A DNA stretch of 39,511 bases from a bacterium (GCA_026986155.1 JALSPC010000103.1:1-39511); one strand, 5' to 3'; shown: positions 26,054 to 35,525, counted from the first letter of the stretch. Numbers and translations: made by a program. Notes: generated from the sequence alone by a model not told the origin.

Positions 26054-26378
26054 GTCGCATCCTTTCTGGGGTTTGCCGGAAGATCCCCCCCGCCGCGAAG
26101 GATTTCCTCCCGCCTTTTCCTTTTCATGTTCTGTCGCTTTCGATGATGGAAAGTCGACTTAAAATCGAGAGGGAGGCTGGCAGGTGAATACAGAAGTGCG
26201 TGAAAAAGACAATTGTATACGCATCCGGCTGCCCCTATTGAACTTACCAAACCAGAATATAATCTCCCCTTGTTCGATAATTTATAACTTTTAATCGAGA
26301 ATGTAAAGGGAATCTCTATCTTGCTTTGCGTTTTCCCGTTCCCTTGCACTTGGAGGTGTTTTGCGTTAGAAGAGTGCC
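26054..26378. other. Intergenic region between divergent HD and ychF genes
   Basis: About 325 bases, AT-rich in the middle (26220-26310), where promoters for both divergent genes are expected. On the minus strand TTTACA and TAAATT 17 bases apart are a weak candidate for the HD gene. No better match was seen for ychF. A minus-strand frame of 105 codons crosses most of the region but looks like chance. Confidence 0.4.
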
Positions 26379-27461
26379 ATGCGAATCGGAATCATCGGAT
26401 TGCCCCTGAGCGGGAAAACGACCCTTTTCGAGGCCCTGACGGGCGCCTCGCCCGCAGACCACAAGGGGGGGCGAGAGGGTCCGGACATCAAAGTCGTCAA
26501 GGTCATGGACCCGCGGGTCACCCGCCTGGCGGAGATGTATCAGCCCAAGAAGGTGACTTACGCGGAGATGGAGTATCTCGATTTCGCCGGCATCGTCAAG
26601 GACGGCCAGCAGGGGGAGATGGACGGGTCCTTCCTGAAGTCCATCGGGAAGATCGACGCCTTTGTGCACGTGGTGCGGGTCTTCCCGGATTCCGTCTTTC
26701 CCCATCCCCTGGGAAAGGTGGATCCCCTCCGGGACATGGAGCGTTTCCACACGGACCTGATTTTGTCCGACCTTGCCATCATCGAAAAGCGCCTGGAACG
26801 CCTCCGGAAGGATCTAAAGCGGGGCTTGCCCGTCAAGGAAGAGATCGCACTTCTCGAGCGGTGTGGGGACGCGCTGGAGGGCGAGATTTTTTTGAACCAG
26901 GTCGACCTGGACGAGGCTGCGCGCCAGCGCCTGAAGGGGTTCGATTTCCTCACCATGAGGCCCATGATCGTGGCCCTCAACGTCCACGAGGACCAGTTGG
27001 GGACGGACGAGATGGACCAAATAATGGCGAAGATGGAGGAGACTTACCCTTTTTTGAAAGACAGCCTTTTCGTGGTGGCGGGGAAGATCGAGATGGAAAT
27101 CGCCCAGCTTAACGAGGAGGACGCGGCGGATTTCCTGGAGGACCTGGGAATCGCGGAGAGCGCCATGAACCGCCTCATCCATCTCTGCTACCGGAAACTG
27201 GGGCGGATCTCCTTCTTCACGGTGGGGAAGGACGAGGTCAAGGCCTGGACCATCCCCCGGGGCCTGCCCGCGGCGAAGGCGGCGGGGGTAATCCACTCGG
27301 ACTTCGAGCGGGGGTTCATCAAGGCGGAGGTGATTTCCTTTGATGACCTGGTGCGTTTGGGCGGGATCCCGGAGGCCCGACAGAGAGGGCTTTTGCGGCT
27401 CGAGGGCAAGGATTACCCCGTTCGGGACGGGGACGTAATAACCTTTCGTTTCAACGTGTAA
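26379..27461 (+). CDS. ychF: YchF-family Obg-like ATPase
   Basis: A 360-residue Obg-superfamily P-loop protein. The nucleotide site has GLPLSGKT (7-14), and the base-specificity motif is NVHE (201-204), the NxxE form that lets YchF prefer ATP over GTP. The C-terminus (about 275-360) is a TGS domain ending VRDGDVITFRFNV. A helical insertion lies between. YchF is linked to ribosomes and oxidative stress response in other bacteria. The ATG has only a weak upstream AGAAGAG; GGAGG farther upstream is too distant. The next gene, ktrB-like, starts 8 bases later, so the two are probably one transcript. Confidence 0.93.
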   Translation: MRIGIIGLPLSGKTTLFEALTGASPADHKGGREGPDIKVVKVMDPRVTRLAEMYQPKKVTYAEMEYLDFAGIVKDGQQGEMDGSFLKSIGKIDAFVHVVRVFPDSVFPHPLGKVDPLRDMERFHTDLILSDLAIIEKRLERLRKDLKRGLPVKEEIALLERCGDALEGEIFLNQVDLDEAARQRLKGFDFLTMRPMIVALNVHEDQLGTDEMDQIMAKMEETYPFLKDSLFVVAGKIEMEIAQLNEEDAADFLEDLGIAESAMNRLIHLCYRKLGRISFFTVGKDEVKAWTIPRGLPAAKAAGVIHSDFERGFIKAEVISFDDLVRLGGIPEARQRGLLRLEGKDYPVRDGDVITFRFNV

Positions 27462-27469
27462 GCGCCGCC

Positions 27470-28837
27470 ATGGGGATCTACGAGAGTTCCAGCAGGGCGG
27501 GAAGGCCATCTTTACGCCCGGCCCATTACCTCCTTTTGGGGTTTGCGGGCGCAATTCTCCTCGGCGCGGTTCTCCTGTGGCTGCCGGTCAGCACGAACGG
27601 CACGTCCATTCCCTTTGTGGACGCCCTGTTTACCTCCACCTCCGCCGTCTGCGTGACGGGGCTCATCGTTGTCGATACGGGGACGAAGTTCACCCTTTTC
27701 GGGCAGATCGTGATTCTTGTCCTCATCCAGATGGGGGGGCTGGGCATCATGACCTTCACCGTCTTTTTTATGATTCTGCTGGGTAAGCGGATTTCCTTCA
27801 AGGGGCGCGTGGCCATCCACGACAGCTTCAGCCATTCCCCCTTCACAAACTTCTCCGGGATGTTGAAGGCCATTTTCATCCTGGCCTTCGGGATTGAGGC
27901 CCTGGGGGCCCTGGGGCTCACTCTCTGTTTCGCCCGGGATTTTCCGCTGAAGCAGGCTATCTATTCGGCTGTCTTCCATTCTATTTCCGCCTTCTGCAAC
28001 GCGGGATTTTCCCTCTTCTCCGACAGCCTGGTGCGATACCAGAACTCCATTCCCGTGAACATCATCTTCATGCTCCTTATCGTGCTCGGGGGATTGGGGT
28101 TTCTCGTGCTCATTGACCTTCCCGCCCTCTTCGACAAGAAGCGAAAGTTGTCCCTGCACGCCAAGGTGGTCTTGATCACGACGGGACTCCTCATCCTTGG
28201 GGGGGCGATCTTCATCTTCGTGGCGGAATACGCCGGCCAGTTGGCGCCCCTTCCCTGGCGGGGAAAGATTCTGGCGTCTTTCTTCCAGTCGGTCACCCCC
28301 CGGACGGCGGGATTCAACACTCTTGATTATGCCCGGCTCACCAATGCCACCCTCTTTTTTACCCTCTTCCTTATGTTTGTAGGGGCTTCGCCCGGTTCCT
28401 GCGGGGGCGGAATCAAGACAAGCACTTTCAGCGTTCTGATCCTGCTCGTCTGGCGCCGAATCCACGGACACCGGCGTGTGTCCATTCTCCAGAGGACCCT
28501 CCCCCAGGAGGTCACGGACCGGGTCATCGTCATCTCGTTCCTCGCCTTTGTGACGGTTTTCGCGGCAACAATGATCCTGCTGATTTCAGAGGGATGGGGG
28601 CTTCCCTCGGGGAAGGAGCGCCTTCACCTCATCAATATCCTCTTCGAGGTGGTCTCCGCCTTTGGGACGGTGGGTCTGTCCACAGGCATTACATCCACGC
28701 TTTCCGCTTTTGCCAAGGTGGTGCTGGTCGTCGTCATGTACGTGGGACGTGTCGGCCCCGCGACGGTCGCCTTTTCCATGCGCCCCCAGGAAGAGGAACA
28801 CTTCCAATACGCCGAAGAACACACAATGGTGGGATAA
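27470..28837 (+). CDS. KtrB/TrkH-family potassium channel subunit
   Basis: A 455-residue inner-membrane K+ uptake protein with four M1-P-M2 repeats. The four selectivity-filter glycines are visible in SAVCVTGL (about 58-65), SAFCNAGFSLF, TPRTAGFNT and SAFGTVGLSTG. The shorter length and the absence of the long N-terminal part of TrkH favour KtrB. It needs a cytosolic RCK ring such as KtrA; a KtrA-like gene lies at 30990-31649 on the other strand with tsaD and dgt between. It follows ychF by 8 bases and meets tsaD tail to tail. Confidence 0.92.
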   Translation: MGIYESSSRAGRPSLRPAHYLLLGFAGAILLGAVLLWLPVSTNGTSIPFVDALFTSTSAVCVTGLIVVDTGTKFTLFGQIVILVLIQMGGLGIMTFTVFFMILLGKRISFKGRVAIHDSFSHSPFTNFSGMLKAIFILAFGIEALGALGLTLCFARDFPLKQAIYSAVFHSISAFCNAGFSLFSDSLVRYQNSIPVNIIFMLLIVLGGLGFLVLIDLPALFDKKRKLSLHAKVVLITTGLLILGGAIFIFVAEYAGQLAPLPWRGKILASFFQSVTPRTAGFNTLDYARLTNATLFFTLFLMFVGASPGSCGGGIKTSTFSVLILLVWRRIHGHRRVSILQRTLPQEVTDRVIVISFLAFVTVFAATMILLISEGWGLPSGKERLHLINILFEVVSAFGTVGLSTGITSTLSAFAKVVLVVVMYVGRVGPATVAFSMRPQEEEHFQYAEEHTMVG

Positions 28838-28852
28838 TCCCTTTTTACTGAA

Positions 28853-29890
28853 TTACAGAGTTTCCAACGCCAGACGGGAAATGGCGTTGAGCGAGAAGAG
28901 ATCCCGCTGTCCTGCTTGAAGACGCCGCCCTCCCGCGAAGGCGATCATGGCCGCGTTGTCCGTGCAGAATTTGGTGTCCGGGATGATGACGCGGATACCC
29001 GACTTGCGGGATTTGCGGGCGAGGACCTCCCGCAGGCGTGTGTTGGCCGCCACACCGCCGGTGACGACGAGCTCTCCCAGTCCCGTCTCCTCCAGGGCGA
29101 AGAAGGCCTTTCGAATCAGGGCCTGGACCACGGCCTCCTGGAAGGAGGCGGCCAGGTCCCTTACGAGATTTTCTGGTGGGGGCTCGCTGGATTTTCCGCC
29201 GTATCCCATCTTTTTGAGTGTGTAGACAAGGGCCGTCTTCAGCCCGCTGAAGCTGAAGTTGAAGTTGTCCCGTTGGATTAGCCCGATGGGGAGATCGAAG
29301 GCGCGTGGGTTTCCCCCCTCAAGGGTCAATTTATCGATGGCAACCCCCCCCGGGTAAGGCAGCCCGAGGAGCTTCCCAGCCTTGTCCAGGGCCTCCCCCG
29401 CCGCGTCGTCCACGGTTTTGCCAAGCCGTTCATAGCGCCCGAAATCGATAACTTTGTAGAGACTGGTATGTCCCCCGGAGACGATGAGCCCGAGGAAAGG
29501 GAAATGGGGGTGGGTTTCCTCGGGACCGAGGAAGGGGGAGAGGAGATGGCCTTCCAGGTGGTGGATCCCCACGAACGGCACTTCCGCGGCCCACGCCAGG
29601 GCCTTGGCGAAAGAGAGACCCACCAAGAGCGCGCCCACCAGTCCCGGCGCGAAGGTCGCGGCGATCCCGTCTAGGGCCTTCAGGGAAATCTCCGCCTGTT
29701 TCAATGCCTCCCTGGTGATGGGGACGATGGCCTCGATGTGTTTTCGGGCCGCCAGCTCGGGGATGACCCCGCCGAAGGGGGCGTGATCCCGGATCTGGGA
29801 ACGGACGACGCTGGAGAGGATACCCTTTTCCGTGTCATAGACGGCCGCCGCGGTTTCGTCGCAGGAGGACTCGACACCCAAAACGATCAT
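28853..29890 (-). CDS. tsaD: tRNA N6-adenosine threonylcarbamoyltransferase
   Basis: Transfers threonylcarbamoyl to A37 of tRNAs that read ANN codons. The 345-residue ASKHA-fold protein has VLGVESSCDETAAAVYD at the start, ELAARKHIE, the metal-binding HHLEGH (H111 and H115), IVSGGHTSLYKV, KTVDDAAGEALDKAGKLLGL, FSFSGLKTA, VTGGVAANTRLRE and CTDNAAMIAFAG. GGGAGAAG precedes the ATG. It is third in a minus-strand run ktrA-dgt-tsaD, starting 34 bases after dgt ends. Confidence 0.97.
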   Translation of the reverse strand: MIVLGVESSCDETAAAVYDTEKGILSSVVRSQIRDHAPFGGVIPELAARKHIEAIVPITREALKQAEISLKALDGIAATFAPGLVGALLVGLSFAKALAWAAEVPFVGIHHLEGHLLSPFLGPEETHPHFPFLGLIVSGGHTSLYKVIDFGRYERLGKTVDDAAGEALDKAGKLLGLPYPGGVAIDKLTLEGGNPRAFDLPIGLIQRDNFNFSFSGLKTALVYTLKKMGYGGKSSEPPPENLVRDLAASFQEAVVQALIRKAFFALEETGLGELVVTGGVAANTRLREVLARKSRKSGIRVIIPDTKFCTDNAAMIAFAGGRRLQAGQRDLFSLNAISRLALETL

Positions 29891-29924
29891 GGCCGCTTCT
29901 CCCGGTGTGGCGTCAGCGGAACCA

Positions 29925-30971
29925 TCATGTAATCTTCCATGGGCGGGGCAGAAAGATTTCCTGGTAGAGCTGGAGCGCGTAGGGGTCCGTCATGCCGGCG
30001 ATGAAATCGCAGACGCAACGTTCATAGGGTTCGTTGGCGGGGCACCTCCTTTTCACGCCTTCCAGTCTCGAGGGATCCGCCAGGAAATAGTCGAAAAGAT
30101 CCTGGAGGATCTTGGAGGCCTTGTTGAAGTCGGACGCGACGGGAGGGCTCTTGTAGACCTTTTCGTAGAGGAAAGACCTCAGGGCCAGGGCAAGGCTGCC
30201 GATGTCTGGGGAGAAGGTGATCGTTTTCAGCGGGGACCGCTCCATGGAGGTCTGCACGATATCGACGACCAAGGTGTTGATGCGCCTGGAATGGGTGGTT
30301 CCAAGCCCTCTTAGGATCTCAGGCGGAACATCCTCCATCCCGATGATGCCGCTCCGCAGCGCATCGTCCAGGTCGTGGTTGATGTAGGCAACCACGTCGG
30401 CGACGCGCACCACCTGCCCTTCCAAGGTGGCGGGGAGCTGCGCCTTCTCCGCGGGGATGATATCACCCAGTCCCTTGGAGTGCTTGAGGATGCCGTCGCG
30501 GACCTCGTAGGTGAGGTTGAGTCCCTTTCCGTCGCGTTCCAGCTTGTCCACCACGCGGAGACTCTGCTCGTAATGACGGAATCCTCCCGGAACGATACGG
30601 TTCAGGACACTCTCTCCCGCGTGGCCGAAAGGGGTGTGGCCCAGGTCGTGCCCCAGGGCGATGGCCTCGGTCAGGTCCTCGTTGAGACCCAGGGCCTTGG
30701 AGATGGTCCGGGCGATCTGGGAGACCTCCAGGGTATGGGTCAGGCGCGTCCGGTAGTGGTCCCCGGCCGGGGAAAGGAAAACCTGGGTCTTGTGCTTGAG
30801 CCGCCGGAACGACTTGCTGTGGATGATACGGTCGCGGTCGTGCTGGAAGGCCGGGCGGATATCGTCCTCCGGCTCCGGGTAGAGACGCCCCCGGGAATCG
30901 CGGCTGCGCGCGGCGTAAGGCGCGAGGATACGCTCTTCCTTTTCTTCTAGGATTTCCCTTATGTTTTCCAT
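29925..30971 (-). CDS. dgt: dGTPase-like dNTP triphosphohydrolase
   Basis: An HD-domain enzyme that splits deoxynucleoside triphosphates into the nucleoside and triphosphate. The 348-residue sequence has DRDRIIHSKSFRRLKHKTQV, the first metal His in RLTHTLEVSQIAR (H79), the HD pair in LGHDLGHTPFGHAG (H108, D109) and a later Asp in VVRVADVVAYINHDLDDA. It belongs to the shorter dgt-like (type 2/3) class rather than the E. coli type. It lies 18 bases after the RCK gene and before tsaD. It may balance the dNTP pool alongside the purine genes in the window. Confidence 0.93.
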   Translation of the reverse strand: MENIREILEEKEERILAPYAARSRDSRGRLYPEPEDDIRPAFQHDRDRIIHSKSFRRLKHKTQVFLSPAGDHYRTRLTHTLEVSQIARTISKALGLNEDLTEAIALGHDLGHTPFGHAGESVLNRIVPGGFRHYEQSLRVVDKLERDGKGLNLTYEVRDGILKHSKGLGDIIPAEKAQLPATLEGQVVRVADVVAYINHDLDDALRSGIIGMEDVPPEILRGLGTTHSRRINTLVVDIVQTSMERSPLKTITFSPDIGSLALALRSFLYEKVYKSPPVASDFNKASKILQDLFDYFLADPSRLEGVKRRCPANEPYERCVCDFIAGMTDPYALQLYQEIFLPRPWKIT

Positions 30972-30989
30972 GGACTTCGACCGGTTTCC

Positions 30990-31649
30990 TTAAAGTTTCT
31001 TTTTCTGCAATGCCTCCAGGTCCTCGTTTGCTCCCATGACCACCAGCATATCGCTGTCCTTGATGACGAAGTCGGCGCCGGGAACCATGACCATCTTCTC
31101 CGGGACGAATTCCTTGATGGCGATGACCTGGATGCGATATTTCTTTCTCAGGTCAATCTCCGCCAGTGTCTTTCCGATGAACTCCTTCGGGGGAGCGATC
31201 TCCATGATGCTGTAATCGGGCGCCAGGGGCAGAAACTCCATAACGTTCCGGGATGTCAGGCTGTTGGCCAGCTTGATGGCCATCTCCCTCTCCGCGAAGA
31301 CCACGTCCGTGGCGCCGATCTTTTCCAGGATCTTGGCGTGATCGTCACTCTTCGCCTTTACCACGATATGACCGATGCCCATCTCCTTGAGGTAGAGGGT
31401 AGCCAGGATGCTGGCCTCCATGGGGTTCCCGATGGCGACGATGGCCACGTCCACGTCCGGGACACCGAGGCTTGCCAGCGCGTCCTTGTCCGTCGCGTTG
31501 GCAACCACGGCCTGAGAACAAAAGTCCTTGATTTCCTGAACGATGTCCCGCTTGGCGTCGATGGCGATGACGTCGTGTCCCTTCTCGAACAGGGTTTTGA
31601 CCAGGTAGAACCCGAACCGTCCCAGGCCTATTACCGCGAACCGCCGCAT
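30990..31649 (-). CDS. KtrA/TrkA-type RCK potassium regulator
   Basis: A 219-residue cytosolic regulator of K+ transport. The N-terminal Rossmann RCK_N domain starts FAVIGLGRFGFYLVKTLFEKGHDVIAIDAKRD without a break and keeps the nucleotide-binding glycines (GLGRFG). The RCK_C domain (about 135-219) contains FIGKTLAEIDLRKKYRIQVIAI. One RCK pair rather than two makes it KtrA-like. In other bacteria the RCK_C domain of this family can bind c-di-AMP, and this window also encodes the c-di-AMP cyclase. GGAAAGGAG precedes the ATG. First gene of the ktrA-dgt-tsaD run, divergent from galE. Confidence 0.92.
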   Translation of the reverse strand: MRRFAVIGLGRFGFYLVKTLFEKGHDVIAIDAKRDIVQEIKDFCSQAVVANATDKDALASLGVPDVDVAIVAIGNPMEASILATLYLKEMGIGHIVVKAKSDDHAKILEKIGATDVVFAEREMAIKLANSLTSRNVMEFLPLAPDYSIMEIAPPKEFIGKTLAEIDLRKKYRIQVIAIKEFVPEKMVMVPGADFVIKDSDMLVVMGANEDLEALQKKKL

Positions 31650-31671
31650 AGGGGTCTCCTTTCCGTTTTCG

Positions 31672-31700
31672 TTGACATCCCAAACCTGACCGTTTAAGAT
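31672..31700 (+). promoter_or_regulatory. Candidate sigma70 promoter for galE-purF-pyrE
   Basis: A perfect -35 TTGACA (31672-31677) and TAAGAT (31695-31700) lie 17 bases apart. Transcription would start near 31707, 25 bases before the galE ATG. A perfect TATAAT at 31712-31717 lies closer to the start codon but has no matching -35. Either could be used. Confidence 0.55.
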
Positions 31701-31731
31701 GCCTTAGAGTTTATAATTCCTGGAAGGGGCG

Positions 31732-32745
31732 ATGTCAAATAATATCCTCGTGACCGGCGGAGCCGGGTATATTGGTGCCATCACCGCGTGGGAGCTTGTC
31801 CGCGCCGGGTATTCCGTCGTGGCGCTGGATAATCTCTCAAAGGGGCACAGGGAGGCGCTCCCGCCGGATATTCCCTTCGTGGAGGGAGACATCGGTGACC
31901 CGAAGGTGGTGGAAGAGGTCCTCAATGTCCATAAGGTCGGCCAGGTAATCCATTTTGCCGCGTTTTCCCTCGTGGGGGAATCGGTGGCGCAGCCCTGGAT
32001 CTATTTCGAGAACAACCTCGTCAAGGGAACCCGCTTCATCGAAACCTGCGTGCGGAACGGAGTCAAAAACTTCGTGCTTTCCTCCACCGCCGCGGTTTAC
32101 GGGGATCCCGTCCAGGTCCCGATCCCTGAAACGCACCCTTTGAGGCCGAAGAACCCATACGGGTTTTCCAAGCTGGGCCTGGAAAACGTCCTGGAGAGCT
32201 ACCACCAGACCCACGGCCTGAACGTGGCGTTCTTGAGATATTTCAACGCGGCGGGCGCGGACGCGACGGGAGAAATCGGGGAGGATCACGACCCCGAGAC
32301 GCACCTGATCCCCATCATCTTCCAAACGGCCTTGAAAAAGCGGGAAAAGGTTTTCGTCTTCGGCGGGGATTACGATACCCCGGACGGGACGGCGATCCGC
32401 GACTACATCCACGTGACAGACCTTGCCCGGGCCCACATCGCCGTCCTGGAGGGAATGGAAAAAGGGCTTTCGCATCACGCTTACAACCTGGGGATCGGCC
32501 GGGGCTATTCGGTGCTGGAGGTCATCCGGGAGGCCCAGGAGGTTTGCGGTCACGAGATCCCCTACGAGGTGGCGGGCCGGCGCGCGGGGGACCCGCCGGT
32601 TCTCGTGGCGGACAACAGGCGATTCCTCGATACCTTCGATTGGCGGCCCGCATATGATTCCCTGCGCGCCATTCTCCGAACCGCGTGGCAGTGGCACAAG
32701 AACTATGCGGACGGGTATGCTGGGGGCGGCGACGATGCCGTTTGA
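31732..32745 (+). CDS. galE: UDP-glucose 4-epimerase
   Basis: A 337-residue extended short-chain dehydrogenase. NAD binding is shown by VTGGAGYIG (residues about 7-15). The catalytic Ser/Thr lies in [11 protein letters not shown], and Tyr143 with Lys147 sits in [31 protein letters not shown] and [14 protein letters not shown] are the GalE family marks. It interconverts UDP-glucose and UDP-galactose (possibly the N-acetyl forms) for surface polysaccharides. GGAAGGGGC precedes the ATG. Its last 11 bases overlap the start of purF, so the two are co-translated, an uncommon partner for a purine gene. Confidence 0.93.
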   Translation: MSNNILVTGGAGYIGAITAWELVRAGYSVVALDNLSKGHREALPPDIPFVEGDIGDPKVVEEVLNVHKVGQVIHFAAFSLVGESVAQPWIYFENNLVKGTRFIETCVRNGVKNFVLSSTAAVYGDPVQVPIPETHPLRPKNPYGFSKLGLENVLESYHQTHGLNVAFLRYFNAAGADATGEIGEDHDPETHLIPIIFQTALKKREKVFVFGGDYDTPDGTAIRDYIHVTDLARAHIAVLEGMEKGLSHHAYNLGIGRGYSVLEVIREAQEVCGHEIPYEVAGRRAGDPPVLVADNRRFLDTFDWRPAYDSLRAILRTAWQWHKNYADGYAGGGDDAV

Positions 32746-34144
32746 CAAATTCCGAGAAGAATGCGGTATTTTCGGGGTCTTTAACCACCCGGAGGCGGCG
32801 AACCTGACCTACCTGGGGCTCTACGCCCTCCAGCATCGGGGGCAAGAGAGCACGGGCATTGTCTCCTCGGACGGCCGGACCCTGCACGTCCACAAGGCCA
32901 TGGGCCTGGTGGCGGACATCTTTACCGAGGAGGTGCTGAAGACCCTGCCGGGTTCCATCGCCATCGGTCATGTCCGGTATTCCACGACCGGGTCGAGCCA
33001 GCTCATCAACGCCCAACCCTTCGTGGTCTCGGGGGGCATTGGGAATATTGCCATCGCCCACAACGGGAACCTGACCAACGCCATGGAGATCCGTCAGGAA
33101 CTGGAGTCTTACGGCTCCATCTTCCAGTCCACCATGGACACGGAGGTCATTATCCACCTCATGGCCGTTTCCCGAGAGAGAATCTTCCTCGACCGGTTGA
33201 TTGATGCCCTTGCGCGGGTTAAAGGGGCCTACAGCCTCCTTTTGATGAAGGAGGATGCCCTGGTGGCCCTCAGAGACCCCCACGGTTTTCGGCCCCTTTC
33301 CCTGGGACGCCTGGACGGCGCCACGGTGGTGGCGTCCGAGTCCTGCGCCTTCGACCTCATCGGGGCGACCTTCGAACGGGAGATTGAACCGGGAGAGATC
33401 CTCTACGTGGATAAAGAGGGTGTGAAATCGTTCAAACCCTTCGATCCTGTTCCCCAAACCCCCTGCGTCTTCGAATACATCTACTTTGCCCGTCCCGACA
33501 GCCTCATCTTCGGCAAGAACGTCTACGAGGTTCGAAAGGGGCTCGGCCGGCAGTTGGCCCGGGAATTTCCCAGGGAGGCGGATATCGTTATTCCCGTCCC
33601 GGATTCGGGGATGCCGGCGGCCATCGGTTACGCTCAGGAGGCGGGGATTCCTCTGGAACTGGGACTGATTCGAAATCATTACGTGGGCCGCACCTTTATC
33701 GAGCCGAAACAGTCCATCCGGCACTTCGGCGTCAAGATCAAGCTGAATCCCGTCCGGGAAATCCTCAAGGGCAAGCGGGTCGTGGTTATCGACGATTCCA
33801 TCGTGCGGGCTACCACGGGCCGGAAGATCATCAAGATGCTTCGCAGCGGCGGCGCCACCGAGATCCACTTCTTCATCAGCTCGCCCCCCACCCGTTTTCC
33901 CTGTTTCTACGGCATCGACACCCCCACCAAAAGCGAACTGATCGCCAATTCCCATACCCTGGAGGAGATCCGGAAGTATATCACCTGTGACACACTGGGG
34001 TATCTGAGTATGGAGGGACTGCGAAAGGTCGTGGACGGCGGCAGGGCCTCCTACTGCTACGCCTGCTTCGACGGCCGGTATCCCGTCGAGTTCCCCGTTG
34101 ACATCCCCGAACCCCAGATGCCCCTGTTCTACAACATCTCGTGA
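32735..34144 (+). CDS. purF: Amidophosphoribosyltransferase
   Basis: Commits PRPP to purine synthesis by making 5-phosphoribosylamine with glutamine nitrogen. The 469-residue protein is of the Bacillus type. A short propeptide (MPFDKFREE) precedes the nucleophile C10 in EECGIFGVF. The Ntn domain has LQHRGQES and VRYSTTG. The phosphoribosyltransferase half has [17 protein letters not shown]. Cysteines in [25 protein letters not shown] and SYCYACFDG match the [4Fe-4S]-binding set. The ATG at 32735 lies inside the end of galE; the open frame reaches further upstream, but homology begins here. The stop overlaps the pyrE start. Confidence 0.96.
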   Translation: MPFDKFREECGIFGVFNHPEAANLTYLGLYALQHRGQESTGIVSSDGRTLHVHKAMGLVADIFTEEVLKTLPGSIAIGHVRYSTTGSSQLINAQPFVVSGGIGNIAIAHNGNLTNAMEIRQELESYGSIFQSTMDTEVIIHLMAVSRERIFLDRLIDALARVKGAYSLLLMKEDALVALRDPHGFRPLSLGRLDGATVVASESCAFDLIGATFEREIEPGEILYVDKEGVKSFKPFDPVPQTPCVFEYIYFARPDSLIFGKNVYEVRKGLGRQLAREFPREADIVIPVPDSGMPAAIGYAQEAGIPLELGLIRNHYVGRTFIEPKQSIRHFGVKIKLNPVREILKGKRVVVIDDSIVRATTGRKIIKMLRSGGATEIHFFISSPPTRFPCFYGIDTPTKSELIANSHTLEEIRKYITCDTLGYLSMEGLRKVVDGGRASYCYACFDGRYPVEFPVDIPEPQMPLFYNIS

Positions 34145-34698
34145 TGGACGTGCGGGAGAAAAGACTGCTCGCTCTCCTTCGGGAGCGCTCCTACGAGGAT
34201 CGGGAGGTGACGCTCACCTCGGGCAGAAAGAGCCCCTACTACGTGGATGGAAAGCAGACGACCCTCCATCCCGAGGGCGCCACCCTCACGGGGGAGCTCT
34301 TCTACGAGAAGATACGGTCCTTCGACGTAGAGGTGGACGCGGTGGGGGGACCTACCCTGGGGGCGGACCCCATTGTCACGGCCGTCATCATTGCCAGTTA
34401 CCGGCGGCGTGATCCCATCCCCGGTTTTATCATCCGCAAGGCGCCCAAGAAACACGGGACGATGCAATGGATCGAAGGGGTGAAATCCCTGCGTCCCGGT
34501 GCCTCCGTGGTCCTGGTGGAGGATGTCATGACAACGGGCGGTTCCCTCTTGAAGGCTGTGGAAATCGTGAGGGAATTGGGTTACACGGTCGCCCTCGCGG
34601 GGGTCCTGCTTGACCGCCTGGAGGGGGGTGGCGCCGCGCTGGAGGCGGCGTCGGTTCCCTTCTTCTCGCTCTTTACCATCAAAGACGTGAGGGGATGA
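34144..34698 (+). CDS. pyrE: Orotate phosphoribosyltransferase
   Basis: Joins orotate to PRPP to give OMP in pyrimidine synthesis. The 184-residue type I phosphoribosyltransferase has LTSGRKSPYYVDGKQ near the start, RKAPKKHGTMQWIEG (the catalytic-loop lysines) and the PRPP motif VVLVEDVMTTGGSL at about 122-135. The ATG at 34144 overlaps the last base of the purF stop; a GTG three bases earlier is the other possible start. purF and pyrE use the same sugar phosphate donor. It ends 41 bases before a convergent transporter gene. Confidence 0.93.
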   Translation: MDVREKRLLALLRERSYEDREVTLTSGRKSPYYVDGKQTTLHPEGATLTGELFYEKIRSFDVEVDAVGGPTLGADPIVTAVIIASYRRRDPIPGFIIRKAPKKHGTMQWIEGVKSLRPGASVVLVEDVMTTGGSLLKAVEIVRELGYTVALAGVLLDRLEGGGAALEAASVPFFSLFTIKDVRG

Positions 34699-34739
34699 CG
34701 AAGAGGCCGCGTGACGAGGGTTTCATGGGAACGTCTGGG

Positions 34740-35525
34740 TTATAATTTCAATATACGGATGGCGCCCCGCACCACGATGATGAACACGATTCCTCCGATA
34801 ACGAGGTCGGGAAGCCCGGAGTTCAGCCAATAGACGAGAATCCCCGCCAGGATCACGCCTAAGTTGATGATGACGTCGTTGCTCGTGAAGATCATCGAGG
34901 CACGCATGTGCACCTCTTCGCTCCCGGCCCGCCGGAGCAGGTAGAGGCAGAGGGCGTTGGCCGCCAGGGCGAGGAGGGAAACGATGATCATCACGCGGAA
35001 TTCGGGTGGGACCTCGGAGCCGAAAAAGCGCCTCAAGACCTCAGTAAGCCCGATGAGGGCCAGCGCGATTTGGAAGTAGCCGCTTACCGAGGCCAACGAC
35101 TTTTTTCTTTTGAAGGCCGCGCCCACCGCCATCAGGCTCAACCCGTAAACGATCGCGTCCGCCAGCATATCCAGGCTGTCCGCCAGAAGGGCCATCGATC
35201 CCGAAAGGATACCGAAGGAGGATTCGATGGCGAAGAAGAGGAGGTTGATCCCGAGGACCGCCCAGAGAACCCTTCGTTCTCTGACGTCTTGATCAACAGA
35301 CCGCTGATCCGTATCCCGCGTTTCCACCAACCGGGAACCCAATTTGAGCTCCGCGAGGGCTGCGTCGATGACCCCCGTTTCCCCGGCGTGCACGACTCGC
35401 AATATCCGGCGAGGCAAGTCGAAATGAAGGGCCTCGATGTGGTCTATCCCTTGTAGCTTCATGCGGATCAATTGTTCCTCCGCGGGACAGTCCATCTCTT
35501 CGACATGAAAAATCGCTTCCTTCAT
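34740..35525 (-). CDS. CDF-like cation transporter with HMA-like N-terminal domain
   Basis: A 261-residue protein. The first 70 residues form an HMA-like ferredoxin fold, but the metal loop is EEMDCPAEEQ rather than MxCxxC, so only one Cys is present. Six membrane spans follow. SMALLADSLDMLADAIVYG carries the CDF helix-2 signature with Asp in place of the usual His (DxxxD), and SNDVIINLGVILAG is the helix-5 counterpart. There is no C-terminal cytosolic domain beyond the last helix. It probably exports a divalent metal across the inner membrane; the metal is not clear. No nearby regulator was seen. Convergent with pyrE. Confidence 0.85.
   Translation of the reverse strand: MKEAIFHVEEMDCPAEEQLIRMKLQGIDHIEALHFDLPRRILRVVHAGETGVIDAALAELKLGSRLVETRDTDQRSVDQDVRERRVLWAVLGINLLFFAIESSFGILSGSMALLADSLDMLADAIVYGLSLMAVGAAFKRKKSLASVSGYFQIALALIGLTEVLRRFFGSEVPPEFRVMIIVSLLALAANALCLYLLRRAGSEEVHMRASMIFTSNDVIINLGVILAGILVYWLNSGLPDLVIGGIVFIIVVRGAIRILKL

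Noticed and set aside
26032-26349. 105-codon minus-strand frame upstream of the HD gene
   Set aside because: It overlaps the HD gene start in another frame, has no ribosome site and no recognisable features.
32522-33955. 477-codon minus-strand frame opposite purF
   Set aside because: It mirrors purF codon structure and has no recognisable protein features.
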